NCBI GenBank assembly: GCA_023078555.1
Contig: CM041199.1
Span: 10,589,943 to 10,653,942 of the forward strand
Direction: 5' to 3'
DNA: 64,000 bases
Source: Ulva prolifera
Taxonomy: Eukaryota; Chlorophyta; Ulvophyceae; Ulvales; Ulvaceae
Part shown: in pieces, positions 11,444 through 24,849 of the stretch
Layout: each line of letters starts with the position of its first letter
How positions within the stretch are numbered: the first letter of the stretch is position 1
Program-made: the position numbers and the translations under genes
The notes under the pieces: model-generated
What the model was told of the DNA's origin: nothing
The model's database searches: none
Seen by the model: the letters and a program-made list of their open reading frames with translations, nothing else

Positions 11444-13437
11444 TTGATTCTGAAAGATCTAGGACGTCAAGTATGCATTGCACAGTTGTTGCTAACTCCC
11501 AGGAGTGGCGTGGAACAAAAGTGCACACTTTTCACCAACCATGTGAATGGACTTGGTTGTAGCCACGCAACCCCCCGCGCAGCAAAAGGTACGTTGCCAT
11601 CAACATTCCAAGATGTTGGGGGGTATGGGATGTCCATCATTCATTGCGTATTTTCTGCAGACACCATGGAGTGGTGTGATGCAAAAGTGTACACTTTCCA
11701 CCAACCCATGTGAATGGACTTGGTTGTAGCCACGCAACCCCCCGCGCATCAAAAGGTACATCGCCATCAACATTCCAAGACGTTGGGGGGTATGGGATGT
11801 CCATCATTCATTGCGTATTTTCTGCAGACACCATGGAGTGGTGTGGTGCAAAAGTGCACACTTTCCACCAACCCATGTGAATGGACTTGGTTGTAGCCAC
11901 GCAACCCCCCGCGCATCAAAAGGTACGTCGCCATGAACATTCCAAGATGTTAGGGGGTATGGGATGATTATCATTCATTGCATATTTGCTGCTGACTCCC
12001 AGGAGTGGCGTGGGGCAAAAGTGCACACTTTTCACCAACCATGTGAATGGACTTGGTTGTAGCCACGCAACCCCCCGCGCATCAAAAGGTACGTCGCCAT
12101 GAACATTCCAAGATGTTGGAGGGTATGGGATGATTATCATTCATTGCACATTTGCTGCTGACTCCCAGGAGTGGCGTGGGGCAAAAGTGCACACTTTTCA
12201 CCAACCTTGTGAATGGACTTGGCTATAGACAAGCATACCCCCGCGCACCATAGGGAAGTTGCCAGAAACATCCTTTGATTCTGAAAGATCTAGGACGTCA
12301 AGTATGCATTGCACAGTTGTTGCTAACTCCTAGGAGTGGCGTGGAACAAAAGTGCACACTTTTCACCAACCATGTGAATGGACTTGGTTGTAGCCACGCA
12401 ACCCCCCGCGCAGCAAAAGGTACGTTGCCATCAACATTCAAAAGATGTTGGGGGGTATGGGATGTCCATCATTCATTGCGTATTTTCTGCAGACACCATG
12501 GAGTGGTGTGATGCAAAAGTGTACACTTTCCACCAACCCATGTGAATGGACTTGGTTGTAGCCACGCAACCCCCCGCGCATCAAAAGGTACATCGCCATC
12601 AACATTCCAAGATGTTGGGGGGTATGGGATGTCCATCATTCATTGCGTATTTTCTGCAGACACCATGGAGTGGTGTGGTGCAAAAGTGCACACTTTCCAC
12701 CAACCCATGTGAATGGACTTGGTTGTAGCCACGCAACCCCCCGCGCATCAAAAGGTACGTCGCCATGAACATTCCAAGATGTTAGGGGGTATGGGATGAT
12801 TATCATTCATTGCATATTTGCTGCTGACTCCCAGGAGTGGCGTGGGGCAAAAGTGCACACTTTTCACCAACCATGTGAATGGACTTGGTTGTAGCCACGC
12901 AACCCCCCGCGCATCAAAAGGTACGTCGCCATGAACATTCCAAGATGTTGGAGGGTATGGGATGATTATCATTCATTGCACATTTGCTGCTGACTCCCAG
13001 GAGTGGCGTGGGGCAAAAGTGCACACTTTTCACCAACCTTGTGAATGGACTTGGCTATAGACAAGCATACCCCCGCGCACCATAGGGAAGTTGCCAGAAA
13101 CATCCTTTGATTCTGAAAGATCTAGGACGTCAAGTATGCATTGCACAGTTGTTGCTAACTCCCAAGAGTGGCGTGGAACAAAAGTGCACACTTTTCACCA
13201 ACCATGTGAATGGACTTGGTTGTAGCCACGCAACCCCCCGCGCAGCAAAAGGTACGTCGCCATGAACATTCCAAGATGTTGGGGGGTATGGGATGATTAT
13301 CATTCATTGCATATTTGCTGCTGACTCCCAGGAGTGGCGTGGGGCAAAAGTGCACACTTTTCACCAACCATGTGAATGGACTTGGCTATAGACAAGCATA
13401 CCCCCGCGCACCATAGGGAAGTTGCCAGAAACATCCT
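11444..13437. repeat. 12-mer HOR copy 1 (1,994 bp)
   Basis: Cassette spacings are 831-832-331. Landmarks repeat at 13,438 and beyond at an offset of exactly 1,994, including the 'aagacgttgg' A unit near 11,778 and 13,772. Confidence 0.9.
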
Positions 13438-15431
13438 TTGATTCTGAAAGATCTAGGACGTCAAGTATGCATTGCACAGTTGTTGCTAACTCCCAGGAGT
13501 GGCGTGGAACAAAAGTGCACACTTTTCACCAACCATGTGAATGGACTTGGTTGTAGCCACGCAACCCCCCGCGCAGCAAAAGGTACGTTGCCATCAACAT
13601 TCCAAGATGTTGGGGGGTATGGGATGTCCATCATTCATTGCGTATTTTCTGCAGACACCATGGAGTGGTGTGATGCAAAAGTGTACACTTTCCACCAACC
13701 CATGTGAATGGACTTGGTTGTAGCCACGCAACCCCCCGCGCATCAAAAGGTACATCGCCATCAACATTCCAAGACGTTGGGGGGTATGGGATGTCCATCA
13801 TTCATTGCGTATTTTCTGCAGACACCATGGAGTGGTGTGGTGCAAAAGTGCACACTTTCCACCAACCCATGTGAATGGACTTGGTTGTAGCCACGCAACC
13901 CCCCGCGCATCAAAAGGTACGTCGCCATGAACATTCCAAGATGTTAGGGGGTATGGGATGATTATCATTCATTGCATATTTGCTGCTGACTCCCAGGAGT
14001 GGCGTGGGGCAAAAGTGCACACTTTTCACCAACCATGTGAATGGACTTGGTTGTAGCCACGCAACCCCCCGCGCATCAAAAGGTACGTCGCCATGAACAT
14101 TCCAAGATGTTGGAGGGTATGGGATGATTATCATTCATTGCACATTTGCTGCTGACTCCCAGGAGTGGCGTGGGGCAAAAGTGCACACTTTTCACCAACC
14201 TTGTGAATGGACTTGGCTATAGACAAGCATACCCCCGCGCACCATAGGGAAGTTGCCAGAAACATCCTTTGATTCTGAAAGATCTAGGACGTCAAGTATG
14301 CATTGCACAGTTGTTGCTAACTCCTAGGAGTGGCGTGGAACAAAAGTGCACACTTTTCACCAACCATGTGAATGGACTTGGTTGTAGCCACGCAACCCCC
14401 CGCGCAGCAAAAGGTACGTTGCCATCAACATTCAAAAGATGTTGGGGGGTATGGGATGTCCATCATTCATTGCGTATTTTCTGCAGACACCATGGAGTGG
14501 TGTGATGCAAAAGTGTACACTTTCCACCAACCCATGTGAATGGACTTGGTTGTAGCCACGCAACCCCCCGCGCATCAAAAGGTACATCGCCATCAACATT
14601 CCAAGATGTTGGGGGGTATGGGATGTCCATCATTCATTGCGTATTTTCTGCAGACACCATGGAGTGGTGTGGTGCAAAAGTGCACACTTTCCACCAACCC
14701 ATGTGAATGGACTTGGTTGTAGCCACGCAACCCCCCGCGCATCAAAAGGTACGTCGCCATGAACATTCCAAGATGTTAGGGGGTATGGGATGATTATCAT
14801 TCATTGCATATTTGCTGCTGACTCCCAGGAGTGGCGTGGGGCAAAAGTGCACACTTTTCACCAACCATGTGAATGGACTTGGTTGTAGCCACGCAACCCC
14901 CCGCGCATCAAAAGGTACGTCGCCATGAACATTCCAAGATGTTGGAGGGTATGGGATGATTATCATTCATTGCACATTTGCTGCTGACTCCCAGGAGTGG
15001 CGTGGGGCAAAAGTGCACACTTTTCACCAACCTTGTGAATGGACTTGGCTATAGACAAGCATACCCCCGCGCACCATAGGGAAGTTGCCAGAAACATCCT
15101 TTGATTCTGAAAGATCTAGGACGTCAAGTATGCATTGCACAGTTGTTGCTAACTCCCAAGAGTGGCGTGGAACAAAAGTGCACACTTTTCACCAACCATG
15201 TGAATGGACTTGGTTGTAGCCACGCAACCCCCCGCGCAGCAAAAGGTACGTCGCCATGAACATTCCAAGATGTTGGGGGGTATGGGATGATTATCATTCA
15301 TTGCATATTTGCTGCTGACTCCCAGGAGTGGCGTGGGGCAAAAGTGCACACTTTTCACCAACCATGTGAATGGACTTGGCTATAGACAAGCATACCCCCG
15401 CGCACCATAGGGAAGTTGCCAGAAACATCCT
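13438..15431. repeat. 12-mer HOR copy 2 (1,994 bp)
   Basis: Unit-by-unit match to the preceding copy. It is followed by one extra A-B1-B2 trimer (15,432-15,929, 498 bp) before the next copy starts. Confidence 0.9.
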
Positions 15432-15929
15432 TTGATTCTGAAAGATCTAGGACGTCAAGTATGCATTGCACAGTTGTTGCTAACTCCCAGGAGTGGCGTG
15501 GAACAAAAGTGCACACTTTTCACCAACCATGTGAATGGACTTGGTTGTAGCCACGCAACCCCCCGCGCAGCAAAAGGTACGTTGCCATCAACATTCCAAG
15601 ATGTTGGGGGGTATGGGATGTCCATCATTCATTGCGTATTTTCTGCAGACACCATGGAGTGGTGTGATGCAAAAGTGTACACTTTCCACCAACCCATGTG
15701 AATGGACTTGGTTGTAGCCACGCAACCCCCCGCGCAGCAAAAGGTACGTCGCCATGAACATTCCAAGATGTTGGGGGGTATGGGATGATTATCATTCATT
15801 GCATATTTGCTGCTGACTCCCAGGAGTGGCGTGGGGCAAAAGTGCACACTTTTCACCAACCATGTGAATGGACTTGGCTATAGACAAGCATACCCCCGCG
15901 CACCATAGGGAAGTTGCCAGAAACATCCT

Positions 15930-17923
15930 TTGATTCTGAAAGATCTAGGACGTCAAGTATGCATTGCACAGTTGTTGCTAACTCCCAGGAGTGGCGTGGA
16001 ACAAAAGTGCACACTTTTCACCAACCATGTGAATGGACTTGGTTGTAGCCACGCAACCCCCCGCGCAGCAAAAGGTACGTTGCCATCAACATTCCAAGAT
16101 GTTGGGGGGTATGGGATGTCCATCATTCATTGCGTATTTTCTGCAGACACCATGGAGTGGTGTGATGCAAAAGTGTACACTTTCCACCAACCCATGTGAA
16201 TGGACTTGGTTGTAGCCACGCAACCCCCCGCGCATCAAAAGGTACATCGCCATCAACATTCCAAGACGTTGGGGGGTATGGGATGTCCATCATTCATTGC
16301 GTATTTTCTGCAGACACCATGGAGTGGTGTGGTGCAAAAGTGCACACTTTCCACCAACCCATGTGAATGGACTTGGTTGTAGCCACGCAACCCCCCGCGC
16401 ATCAAAAGGTACGTCGCCATGAACATTCCAAGATGTTAGGGGGTATGGGATGATTATCATTCATTGCATATTTGCTGCTGACTCCCAGGAGTGGCGTGGG
16501 GCAAAAGTGCACACTTTTCACCAACCATGTGAATGGACTTGGTTGTAGCCACGCAACCCCCCGCGCATCAAAAGGTACGTCGCCATGAACATTCCAAGAT
16601 GTTGGAGGGTATGGGATGATTATCATTCATTGCACATTTGCTGCTGACTCCCAGGAGTGGCGTGGGGCAAAAGTGCACACTTTTCACCAACCTTGTGAAT
16701 GGACTTGGCTATAGACAAGCATACCCCCGCGCACCATAGGGAAGTTGCCAGAAACATCCTTTGATTCTGAAAGATCTAGGACGTCAAGTATGCATTGCAC
16801 AGTTGTTGCTAACTCCTAGGAGTGGCGTGGAACAAAAGTGCACACTTTTCACCAACCATGTGAATGGACTTGGTTGTAGCCACGCAACCCCCCGCGCAGC
16901 AAAAGGTACGTTGCCATCAACATTCAAAAGATGTTGGGGGGTATGGGATGTCCATCATTCATTGCGTATTTTCTGCAGACACCATGGAGTGGTGTGATGC
17001 AAAAGTGTACACTTTCCACCAACCCATGTGAATGGACTTGGTTGTAGCCACGCAACCCCCCGCGCATCAAAAGGTACATCGCCATCAACATTCCAAGATG
17101 TTGGGGGGTATGGGATGTCCATCATTCATTGCGTATTTTCTGCAGACACCATGGAGTGGTGTGGTGCAAAAGTGCACACTTTCCACCAACCCATGTGAAT
17201 GGACTTGGTTGTAGCCACGCAACCCCCCGCGCATCAAAAGGTACGTCGCCATGAACATTCCAAGATGTTAGGGGGTATGGGATGATTATCATTCATTGCA
17301 TATTTGCTGCTGACTCCCAGGAGTGGCGTGGGGCAAAAGTGCACACTTTTCACCAACCATGTGAATGGACTTGGTTGTAGCCACGCAACCCCCCGCGCAT
17401 CAAAAGGTACGTCGCCATGAACATTCCAAGATGTTGGAGGGTATGGGATGATTATCATTCATTGCACATTTGCTGCTGACTCCCAGGAGTGGCGTGGGGC
17501 AAAAGTGCACACTTTTCACCAACCTTGTGAATGGACTTGGCTATAGACAAGCATACCCCCGCGCACCATAGGGAAGTTGCCAGAAACATCCTTTGATTCT
17601 GAAAGATCTAGGACGTCAAGTATGCATTGCACAGTTGTTGCTAACTCCCAAGAGTGGCGTGGAACAAAAGTGCACACTTTTCACCAACCATGTGAATGGA
17701 CTTGGTTGTAGCCACGCAACCCCCCGCGCAGCAAAAGGTACGTCGCCATGAACATTCCAAGATGTTGGGGGGTATGGGATGATTATCATTCATTGCATAT
17801 TTGCTGCTGACTCCCAGGAGTGGCGTGGGGCAAAAGTGCACACTTTTCACCAACCATGTGAATGGACTTGGCTATAGACAAGCATACCCCCGCGCACCAT
17901 AGGGAAGTTGCCAGAAACATCCT
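15930..17923. repeat. 12-mer HOR copy 3 (1,994 bp)
   Basis: Same 831-832-331 structure. After 17,924 the pattern decays into short cassettes (498, 331, 665, 331) up to the hybrid unit at 19.4-19.5 kb. Confidence 0.88.
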
Positions 17924-19417
17924 TTGATTCTGAAAGATCTAGGACGTCAAGTATGCATTGCACAGTTGTTGCTAACTCCCAGGAGTGGCGTGGAACAAAA
18001 GTGCACACTTTTCACCAACCATGTGAATGGACTTGGTTGTAGCCACGCAACCCCCCGCGCAGCAAAAGGTACGTTGCCATCAACATTCCAAGATGTTGGG
18101 GGGTATGGGATGTCCATCATTCATTGCGTATTTTCTGCAGACACCATGGAGTGGTGTGGTGCAAAAGTGTACACTTTCCACCAACCCATGTGAATGGACT
18201 TGGTTGTAGCCACGCAACCCCCCGCGCATCAAAAGGTACATCGCCATCAACATTCCAAGATGTTGGGGGGTATGGGATGATTATCATTCATTGCATATTT
18301 TCTGCTGACTCCCAGGAGTGGCGTGGGGCAAAAGTGCACACTTTTCACCAACCATGTGAATGGACTTGGCTATAGACAAGCATACCCCCGCGCACCATAG
18401 GGAAGTTGCCAGAAACATCCTTTGATTCTGAAAGATCTAGGACGTCAAGTATGCATTGCACAGTTGTTGCTAACTCCCAAGAGTGGCGTGGAACAAAAGT
18501 GCACACTTTTCACCAACCATGTGAATGGACTTGGTTGTAGCCACGCAACCCCCCGCGCAGCAAAAGGTACGTCGCCATGAACATTCCAAGATGTTGGGGG
18601 GTATGGGATGATTATCATTCATTGCATATTTGCTGCTGACTCCCAGGAGTGGCGTGGGGCAAAAGTGCACACTTTTCACCAACCATGTGAATGGACTTGG
18701 CTATAGACAAGCATACCCCCGCGCACCATAGGGAAGTTGCCAGAAACATCCTTTGATTCTGAAAGATCTAGGACGTCAAGTATGCATTGCACAGTTGTTG
18801 CTAACTCCCAGGAGTGGCGTGGAACAAAAGTGCACACTTTTCACCAACCATGTGAATGGACTTGGTTGTAGCCACGCAACCCCCCGCGCAGCAAAAGGTA
18901 CGTTGCCATCAACATTCCAAGATGTTGGGGGGTATGGGATGTCCATCATTCATTGCGTATTTTCTGCAGACACCATGGAGTGGTGTGGTGCAAAAGTGTA
19001 CACTTTCCACCAACCCATGTGAATGGACTTGGTTGTAGCCACGCAACCCCCCGCGCATCAAAAGGTACATCGCCATCAACATTCCAAGATGTTGGGGGGT
19101 ATGGGATGTCCATCATTCATTGCGTATTTTCTGCAGACACCATGGAGTGGTGTAATGCAAAAGTGCACACTTTCCACCAACCCATGTGAATGGACTTGGT
19201 TGTAGCCACGCAACCCCCCGCGCATGAAAAGGTACGTCGCCATGAACATTCCAAGATGTTGGGGGGTATGGGATGATTATCATTCATTGCATATTTGCTG
19301 CTGACTCCCAGGAGTGGCGTGGGGCAAAAGTGCACACTTTTCACCAACCATGTGAATGGACTTGGCTATAGACAAGCATACCCCCGCGCACCATAGGGAA
19401 GTTGCCAGAAACATCCT

Positions 19418-19540
19418 TTGATTCTGAAAGATCTAGGACGTCAAGTATGCATTGCACAGTTGTTGCTGACTCCCAGGAGTGGCGTGGGGCAAAAGTGCAC
19501 ACTTTTCACCAACCATGTGAATGGACTTGGTTGTAGCCAC
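19418..19540. repeat. Hybrid B2/B1 monomer at a domain boundary
   Basis: The unit starts as B2 ('tttgattctgaaagatct', 'gcacagttgttgct') but switches to B1 between about 19,462 and 19,468, reading 'gactcccagg' and later 'gtggggc' where B2 has 'aactccc' and 'gtggaac'. The next unit has 'atc', not the 'agc' expected after B2. This is a crossover or conversion scar, and it lies where the 12-mer domain gives way to the 11-mer domain. Confidence 0.85.
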
Positions 19541-19748
19541 GCAACCCCCCGCGCATCAAAAGGTACGTCGCCATGAACATTCCAAGATGTTGGAGGGTAT
19601 GGGATGATTATCATTCATTGCACATTTGCTGCTGACTCCCAGGAGTGGCGTGGGGCAAAAGTGCACACTTTTCACCAACCTTGTGAATGGACTTGGCTAT
19701 AGACAAGCATACCCCCGCGCACCATAGAGAAGTTGCCAGAAACATCCT

Positions 19749-22700
19749 TTGATTCTGAAAGATCTAGGACGTCAAGTATGCATTGCACAGTTGTTGCTAA
19801 CTCCTAGGAGTGGCGTGGAACAAAAGTGCACACTTTTCACCAACCATGTGAATGGACTTGGTTGTAGCCACGCAACCCCCCGCGAAGCAAAAGGTACGTC
19901 GCCATGAACATTCAAAGATGTTGGGGGGTATGGGATGTCCATCATCCATTGCGTATTTTCTGCAGACACCATGGAGTGGTGTGGTGCAAAAGTGTACACT
20001 TTCCACCAACCCATGTGAATGGACTTGGTTGTAGCCACGCAACCCCCTGCGCATCAAAAGGTACGTCCCCATGAACATTCCAAGATGTTGGGGGTATGGG
20101 ATGTCCATCATCCATTGCGTATTTTCTGCAGACACCATGGAGTGGTGTGGTGCAATAGTGCACACTTTCCACCAACCCATGTGAATGGACTTGGTTGTAG
20201 CCACGCAACCCCCCGCGCATCAAAAGGTACGTCGCCATGAACATTCCAAGATGTTGGAGGGTATGGGATGATTATCATTCATTGCATATTTGCTGCTGAC
20301 TCCCAGGAGTGGCGTGGGGCAAAAGTGCACACTTTTCACCAACCTTGTGAATGGACTTGGCTATAGACAAGCATACCCCCGCGCACCATAGGGAAGTTGC
20401 CAGAAACATCCTTTGATTCTGAAAGATCTAGGACGTCAAGTATGCATTGCACAGTTGTTGCTAACTCCCAAGAGTGGCGTGGAACAAAAGTGCACACTTT
20501 TCACCAACCATGTGAATGGACTTGGTTGTAGCCACGCAACCCCCCGCGCAGCAAAAGGTACGTCGCCATCAACATTCCAAGATGTTGGAGGGTATGGGAT
20601 GTCCATCATTCATTGCGTATTTTCTGCAGACACCATGGAGTGGTGTAATGCAAAAGTGCACACTTTCCACCAACCCATGTGAATGGACTTGGTTGTAGCC
20701 ACGCAACCCCCCGCGCATGAAAAGGTGCGTCGCCATGAACATTCCAAGATGTTGGGGGGTATGGGATGATTATCATTCATTGCATATTTTCTGCTGACTC
20801 CCAGGAGTGGCGTGGGGCAAAAGTGCACACTTTTCACCAACCTTGTGAATGGACTTGGCTATAGACAAGCATACCCCCGCGCACCATAGAGAAGTTGCCA
20901 GAAACATCCTTTGATTCTGAAAGATCTAGGACGTCAAGTATGCATTGCACAGTTGTTGCTAACTCCCAGGAGTGGCGTGGAACAAAAGTGCACACTTTTC
21001 ACCAACCATGTGAATGGACTTGGTTGTAGCCACGCAACCCCCCGCGCAGCAAAAGGTACGTTGCCATCAACATTCAAAGATGTTGGGGGGTATGAGATGT
21101 CCATCATTCATTGCGTATTTTCTGCAGACACCATGGAGTGGTGTAATGCAAAAGTGCACACTTTCCACCAACCCATGTGAATGGACTTGGTTGTAGCCAC
21201 GCAACCCCCCGCGCATCAAAAGGTACGTCGCCATGAACATTCCAAGATGTTAGGGGGTATGGGATGATTATCATTCATTGCATATTTGCTGCTGACTCCC
21301 AGGAGTGGCGTGGGGCAAAAGTGCACACTTTTCACCAACCATGTGAATGGACTTGGTTGTAGCCACGCAACCCCCCGCGCATCAAAAGGTACGTCGCCAT
21401 GAACATTCCAAGATGTTGGAGGGTATGGGATGATTATCATTCATTGCACATTTGCTGCTGACTCCCAGGAGTGGCGTGGGGCAAAAGTGCACACTTTTCA
21501 CCAACCTTGTGAATGGACTTGGCTATAGACAAGCATACCCCCGCGCACCATAGGGAAGTTGCCAGAAACATCCTTTGATTCTGAAAGATCTAGGACGTCA
21601 AGTATGCATTGCACAGTTGTTGCTAACTCCTAGGAGTGGCGTGGAACAAAAGTGCACACTTTTCACCAACCATGTGAATGGACTTGGTTGTAGCCACGCA
21701 ACCCCCCGCGAAGCAAAAGGTACGTCGCCATGAACATTCAAAGATGTTGGGGGGTATGGGATGTCCATCATCCATTGCGTATTTTCTGCAGACACCATGG
21801 AGTGGTGTGGTGCAAAAGTGTACACTTTCCACCAACCCATGTGAATGGACTTGGTTGTAGCCACGCAACCCCCTGCGCATCAAAAGGTACGTCCCCATGA
21901 ACATTCCAAGATGTTGGGGGTATGGGATGTCCATCATCCATTGCGTATTTTCTGCAGACACCATGGAGTGGTGTGGTGCAAAAGTGCACACTTTCCACCA
22001 ACCCATGTGAATGGACTTGGTTGTAGCCACGCAACCCCCCGCGCATCAAAAGGTACGTCGCCATGAACATTCCAAGATGTTGGAGGGTATGGGATGATTA
22101 TCATTCATTGCATATTTGCTGCTGACTCCCAGGAGTGGCGTGGGGCAAAAGTGCACACTTTTCACCAACCTTGTGAATGGACTTGGCTATAGACAAGCAT
22201 ACCCCCGCGCACCATAGGGAAGTTGCCAGAAACATCCTTTGATTCTGAAAGATCTAGGACGTCAAGTATGCATTGCACAGTTGTTGCTAACTCCCAAGAG
22301 TGGCGTGGAACAAAAGTGCACACTTTTCACCAACCATGTGAATGGACTTGGTTGTAGCCACGCAACCCCCCGCGCAGCAAAAGGTACGTCGCCATCAACA
22401 TTCCAAGATGTTGGAGGGTATGGGATGTCCATCATTCATTGCGTATTTTCTGCAGACACCATGGAGTGGTGTAATGCAAAAGTGCACACATTCCACCAAC
22501 CCATGTGAATGGACTTGGTTGTAGCCACGCAACCCCCCGCGCATGAAAAGGTGCGTCGCCATGAACATTCCAAGATGTTGGGGGGTATGGGATGATTATC
22601 ATTCATTGCATATTTGCTGCTGACTCCCAGGAGTGGCGTGGGGCAAAAGTGCACACTTTTCACCAACCTTGTGAATGGACTTGGCTATAGACAAGCATAC

Positions 22701-22999
22701 CCCCGCGCACCATAGGGAAGTTGCCAGAAACATCCTTTGATTCTGAAAGATCTAGGACGTCAAGTATGCATTGCACAGTTGTTGCTAACTCCCAGGAGTG
22801 GCGTGGAACAAAAGTGCACACTTTTCACCAACCATGTGAATGGACTTGGTTGTAGCCACGCAACCCCCCGCGCAGCAAAAGGTACGTTGCCATCAACATT
22901 CAAAGATGTTGGGGGGTATGAGATGTCCATCATTCATTGCGTATTTTCTGCAGACACCATGGAGTGGTGTAATGCAAAAGTGCACACTTTCCACCAACC
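19749..22999. repeat. Satellite domain III, 11-mer (1,826 bp) again
   Basis: The 664-498-664 block of domain I reappears complete at 19,749-21,574 and partially at 21,575-22,999, with the same diagnostic variants ('cgcgaagc' units, the C5 plus G5 unit at about 20,045 and 21,871). Domains I and III therefore flank domain II like two halves of one array split by the 12-mer expansion, or domain III was copied from domain I by long-range exchange. Confidence 0.88.
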
Positions 23000-23837
23000 C
23001 ATGTGAACGGACTTGGTTGCAGCCACGCAACCCCCCGCACATCAAAGGTACGACTACATGAACATTCCAAGATGTTGGGGGGTATGGGATGTCCATCATT
23101 CATTGCGTATTTTCTGCAGACACCATGGAGTGGTGTAATGCAAAAGTGCACACTTTCCACCAACCCATGTGAACGGACTTGGTTGCAGCCACGCAACCCC
23201 CCGCACATCAAAGGTACGACTACATGAACATTCCAAGATGTTGGGGGGCATGGGATGTCCATCATTCATTGCGTATTTTCTGCAAACACCATGGAGTGGT
23301 GTAATGCAAAAGTGCACACTTTCCACCAACCCATGTGAACGGACTTGGTTGCAGCCACGCAACCCCCCGCACATCAAAGGTACGATGACATGAACATTCC
23401 AAGATGTTGGGGGGTATGGGATGTCCATCATTCATTGCGTATTTTCTGCATACACCATGGAGTGGTGTGGTGCAAAAGTGCACACTTTCCACCAACCCAT
23501 GTGAATGGACTTGGTTGTAGCCACGCAACCCCCCGCGCATCAAAAGGTACGTCGACATGAACATTCAAAGATGTTGGGGGGTATGGGATGTCCATCATTC
23601 ATTGCGTATTTTCTGCAGACACCATGGAGTGGTGTAATGCAAAAGTGCACACTTTCCACCAACCCATGTGAACGGACTTGGTTGCAGCCACGCAACCCCC
23701 CGCACATCAAAGGTACGATGACATGAACATTCCAAGATGTTGGGGGGTATGGGATGTCCATCATTCATTGCGTATTTTCTGCAGACACCATGGAGTGGTG
23801 TAATGCAAAAGTGCACACTTTCCACCAACCCATGTGA

Positions 23838-24505
23838 ATGGACTTGGTTGTAGCCACGCAACCCCCCGCGCATCAAAAGGTACGTCGCCATGAACATTCA
23901 AAGATGTTGGGGGGTATGAGATGTCCATCATTCATTGCGTATTTTCTGCAGACACCATGGAGTGGTGTGGTGCAAAAATGCACACTTTTCACCAACCCAT
24001 GTGAATGGACTTGGTTGTAGCCACGCAACCCCCCGCGCAGCAAAAGGTACGTTGCCATCAACATTCCAAGATGTTGGGGGGTATGGGATTTCCATCATTC
24101 ATTGCGTATTTTCTGCAGACACCATGGCGTGGTGTGGTGCAAAAGTGCACACTTTCCACCAACCCATGTGAATGGACTTGGTTGTAGCCACGCAACCCCC
24201 CGCGCATCAAAAGGTACGTCGCCATGAACATTCAAAGATGTTGGGGGGTATGAGATGTCCATCATTCATTGCGTATTTTCTGCAGACACCATGGAGTGGT
24301 GTGGTGCAAAAATGCACACTTTTCACCAACCCATGTGAATGGACTTGGTTGTAGCCACGCAACCCCCCGCGCAGCAAAAGGTACGTTGCCATCAACATTC
24401 CAAGATGTTGGGGGGTATGGGATTTCCATCATTCATTGCGTATTTTCTGCAGACACCATGGCGTGGTGTGGTGCAAAAGTGCACACTTTCCACCAACCCA
24501 TGTGA
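23838..24505. repeat. Tandem duplication of a dimer (2 x 334 bp)
   Basis: 23,838-24,171 and 24,172-24,505 appear identical, including rare variants shared by both: 'gcaaaaatgcacac' with a T4 box end, and 'gggatttccatc' in place of 'gggatgtccatc'. Shared private variants make this a recent two-monomer duplication. Confidence 0.9.
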
Positions 24506-24684
24506 ATGGACTTGGTTGTAGCCACGCAACCCCCCGCGCATCAAAAGGTACATCGCCATCAACATTCCAAGATGTTGGGGGGTATGGGATGTCCATCATT
24601 CATTGCGTATTTTCTGCAGACACCATGGAGTGGTGTGGTGCAAAAGTGCACATTTTCCACCAACCCATGTGAATGGACTTGGTT

Positions 24685-24849
24685 GTACCCACGCACCCCC
24701 TGCGCATCAAAAGGTACGTCGCCATCAACATTCCAAGATGTTGGGGGTATGGGATGTCCATCATTCATTGCGTATTTTCTGCAGACACCATGGAGTGGTG
24801 TGGTGCAAAAGTGCACACTTTCCACCAACCCATGTGAATGGACTTGGTT
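24685..24849 (+). repeat. Representative type D monomer (165 bp)
   Basis: Marked by 'gtacccacgcaccccctg' in place of 'gtagccacgcaaccccccg', a G5 instead of G6 run in most copies, and a preceding box reading 'gcacattttcc'. Thirteen copies are found by eye (24,685; 26,683; 27,512; 29,009; 31,002; 34,993; 35,824; 37,655; 40,148; 42,310; 45,301; 45,799; 58,442, starts approximate). All lie to the right of 24 kb, so this is a younger subtype than A or B2, or one that spread only locally. Confidence 0.9.

Larger units (their letters stand above)
10778..19748. repeat. Satellite domain II, built on a 12-mer (1,994 bp)
   Basis: B2-to-B2 spacings here are 666, then 831-832-331, 831-832-331, 498, 831-832-331, 498, 331, 665 and 331. 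The repeating 831-832-331 group is 1,994 bp or 12 monomers. The 331-bp B1-B2 dimer cassette, absent from the first 10.8 kb, is characteristic of this domain. The 832 spacing comes from an A unit with an extra A ('attcaaaagatg'). Confidence 0.9.

Noticed and set aside
24685..24849. Covariation of C5 with G5 in D units as proof of a stem
   Set aside because: Other units combine C5 with G6 (about 35,165, 52,635, 58,452), so the pairing in D units is explained by shared descent.
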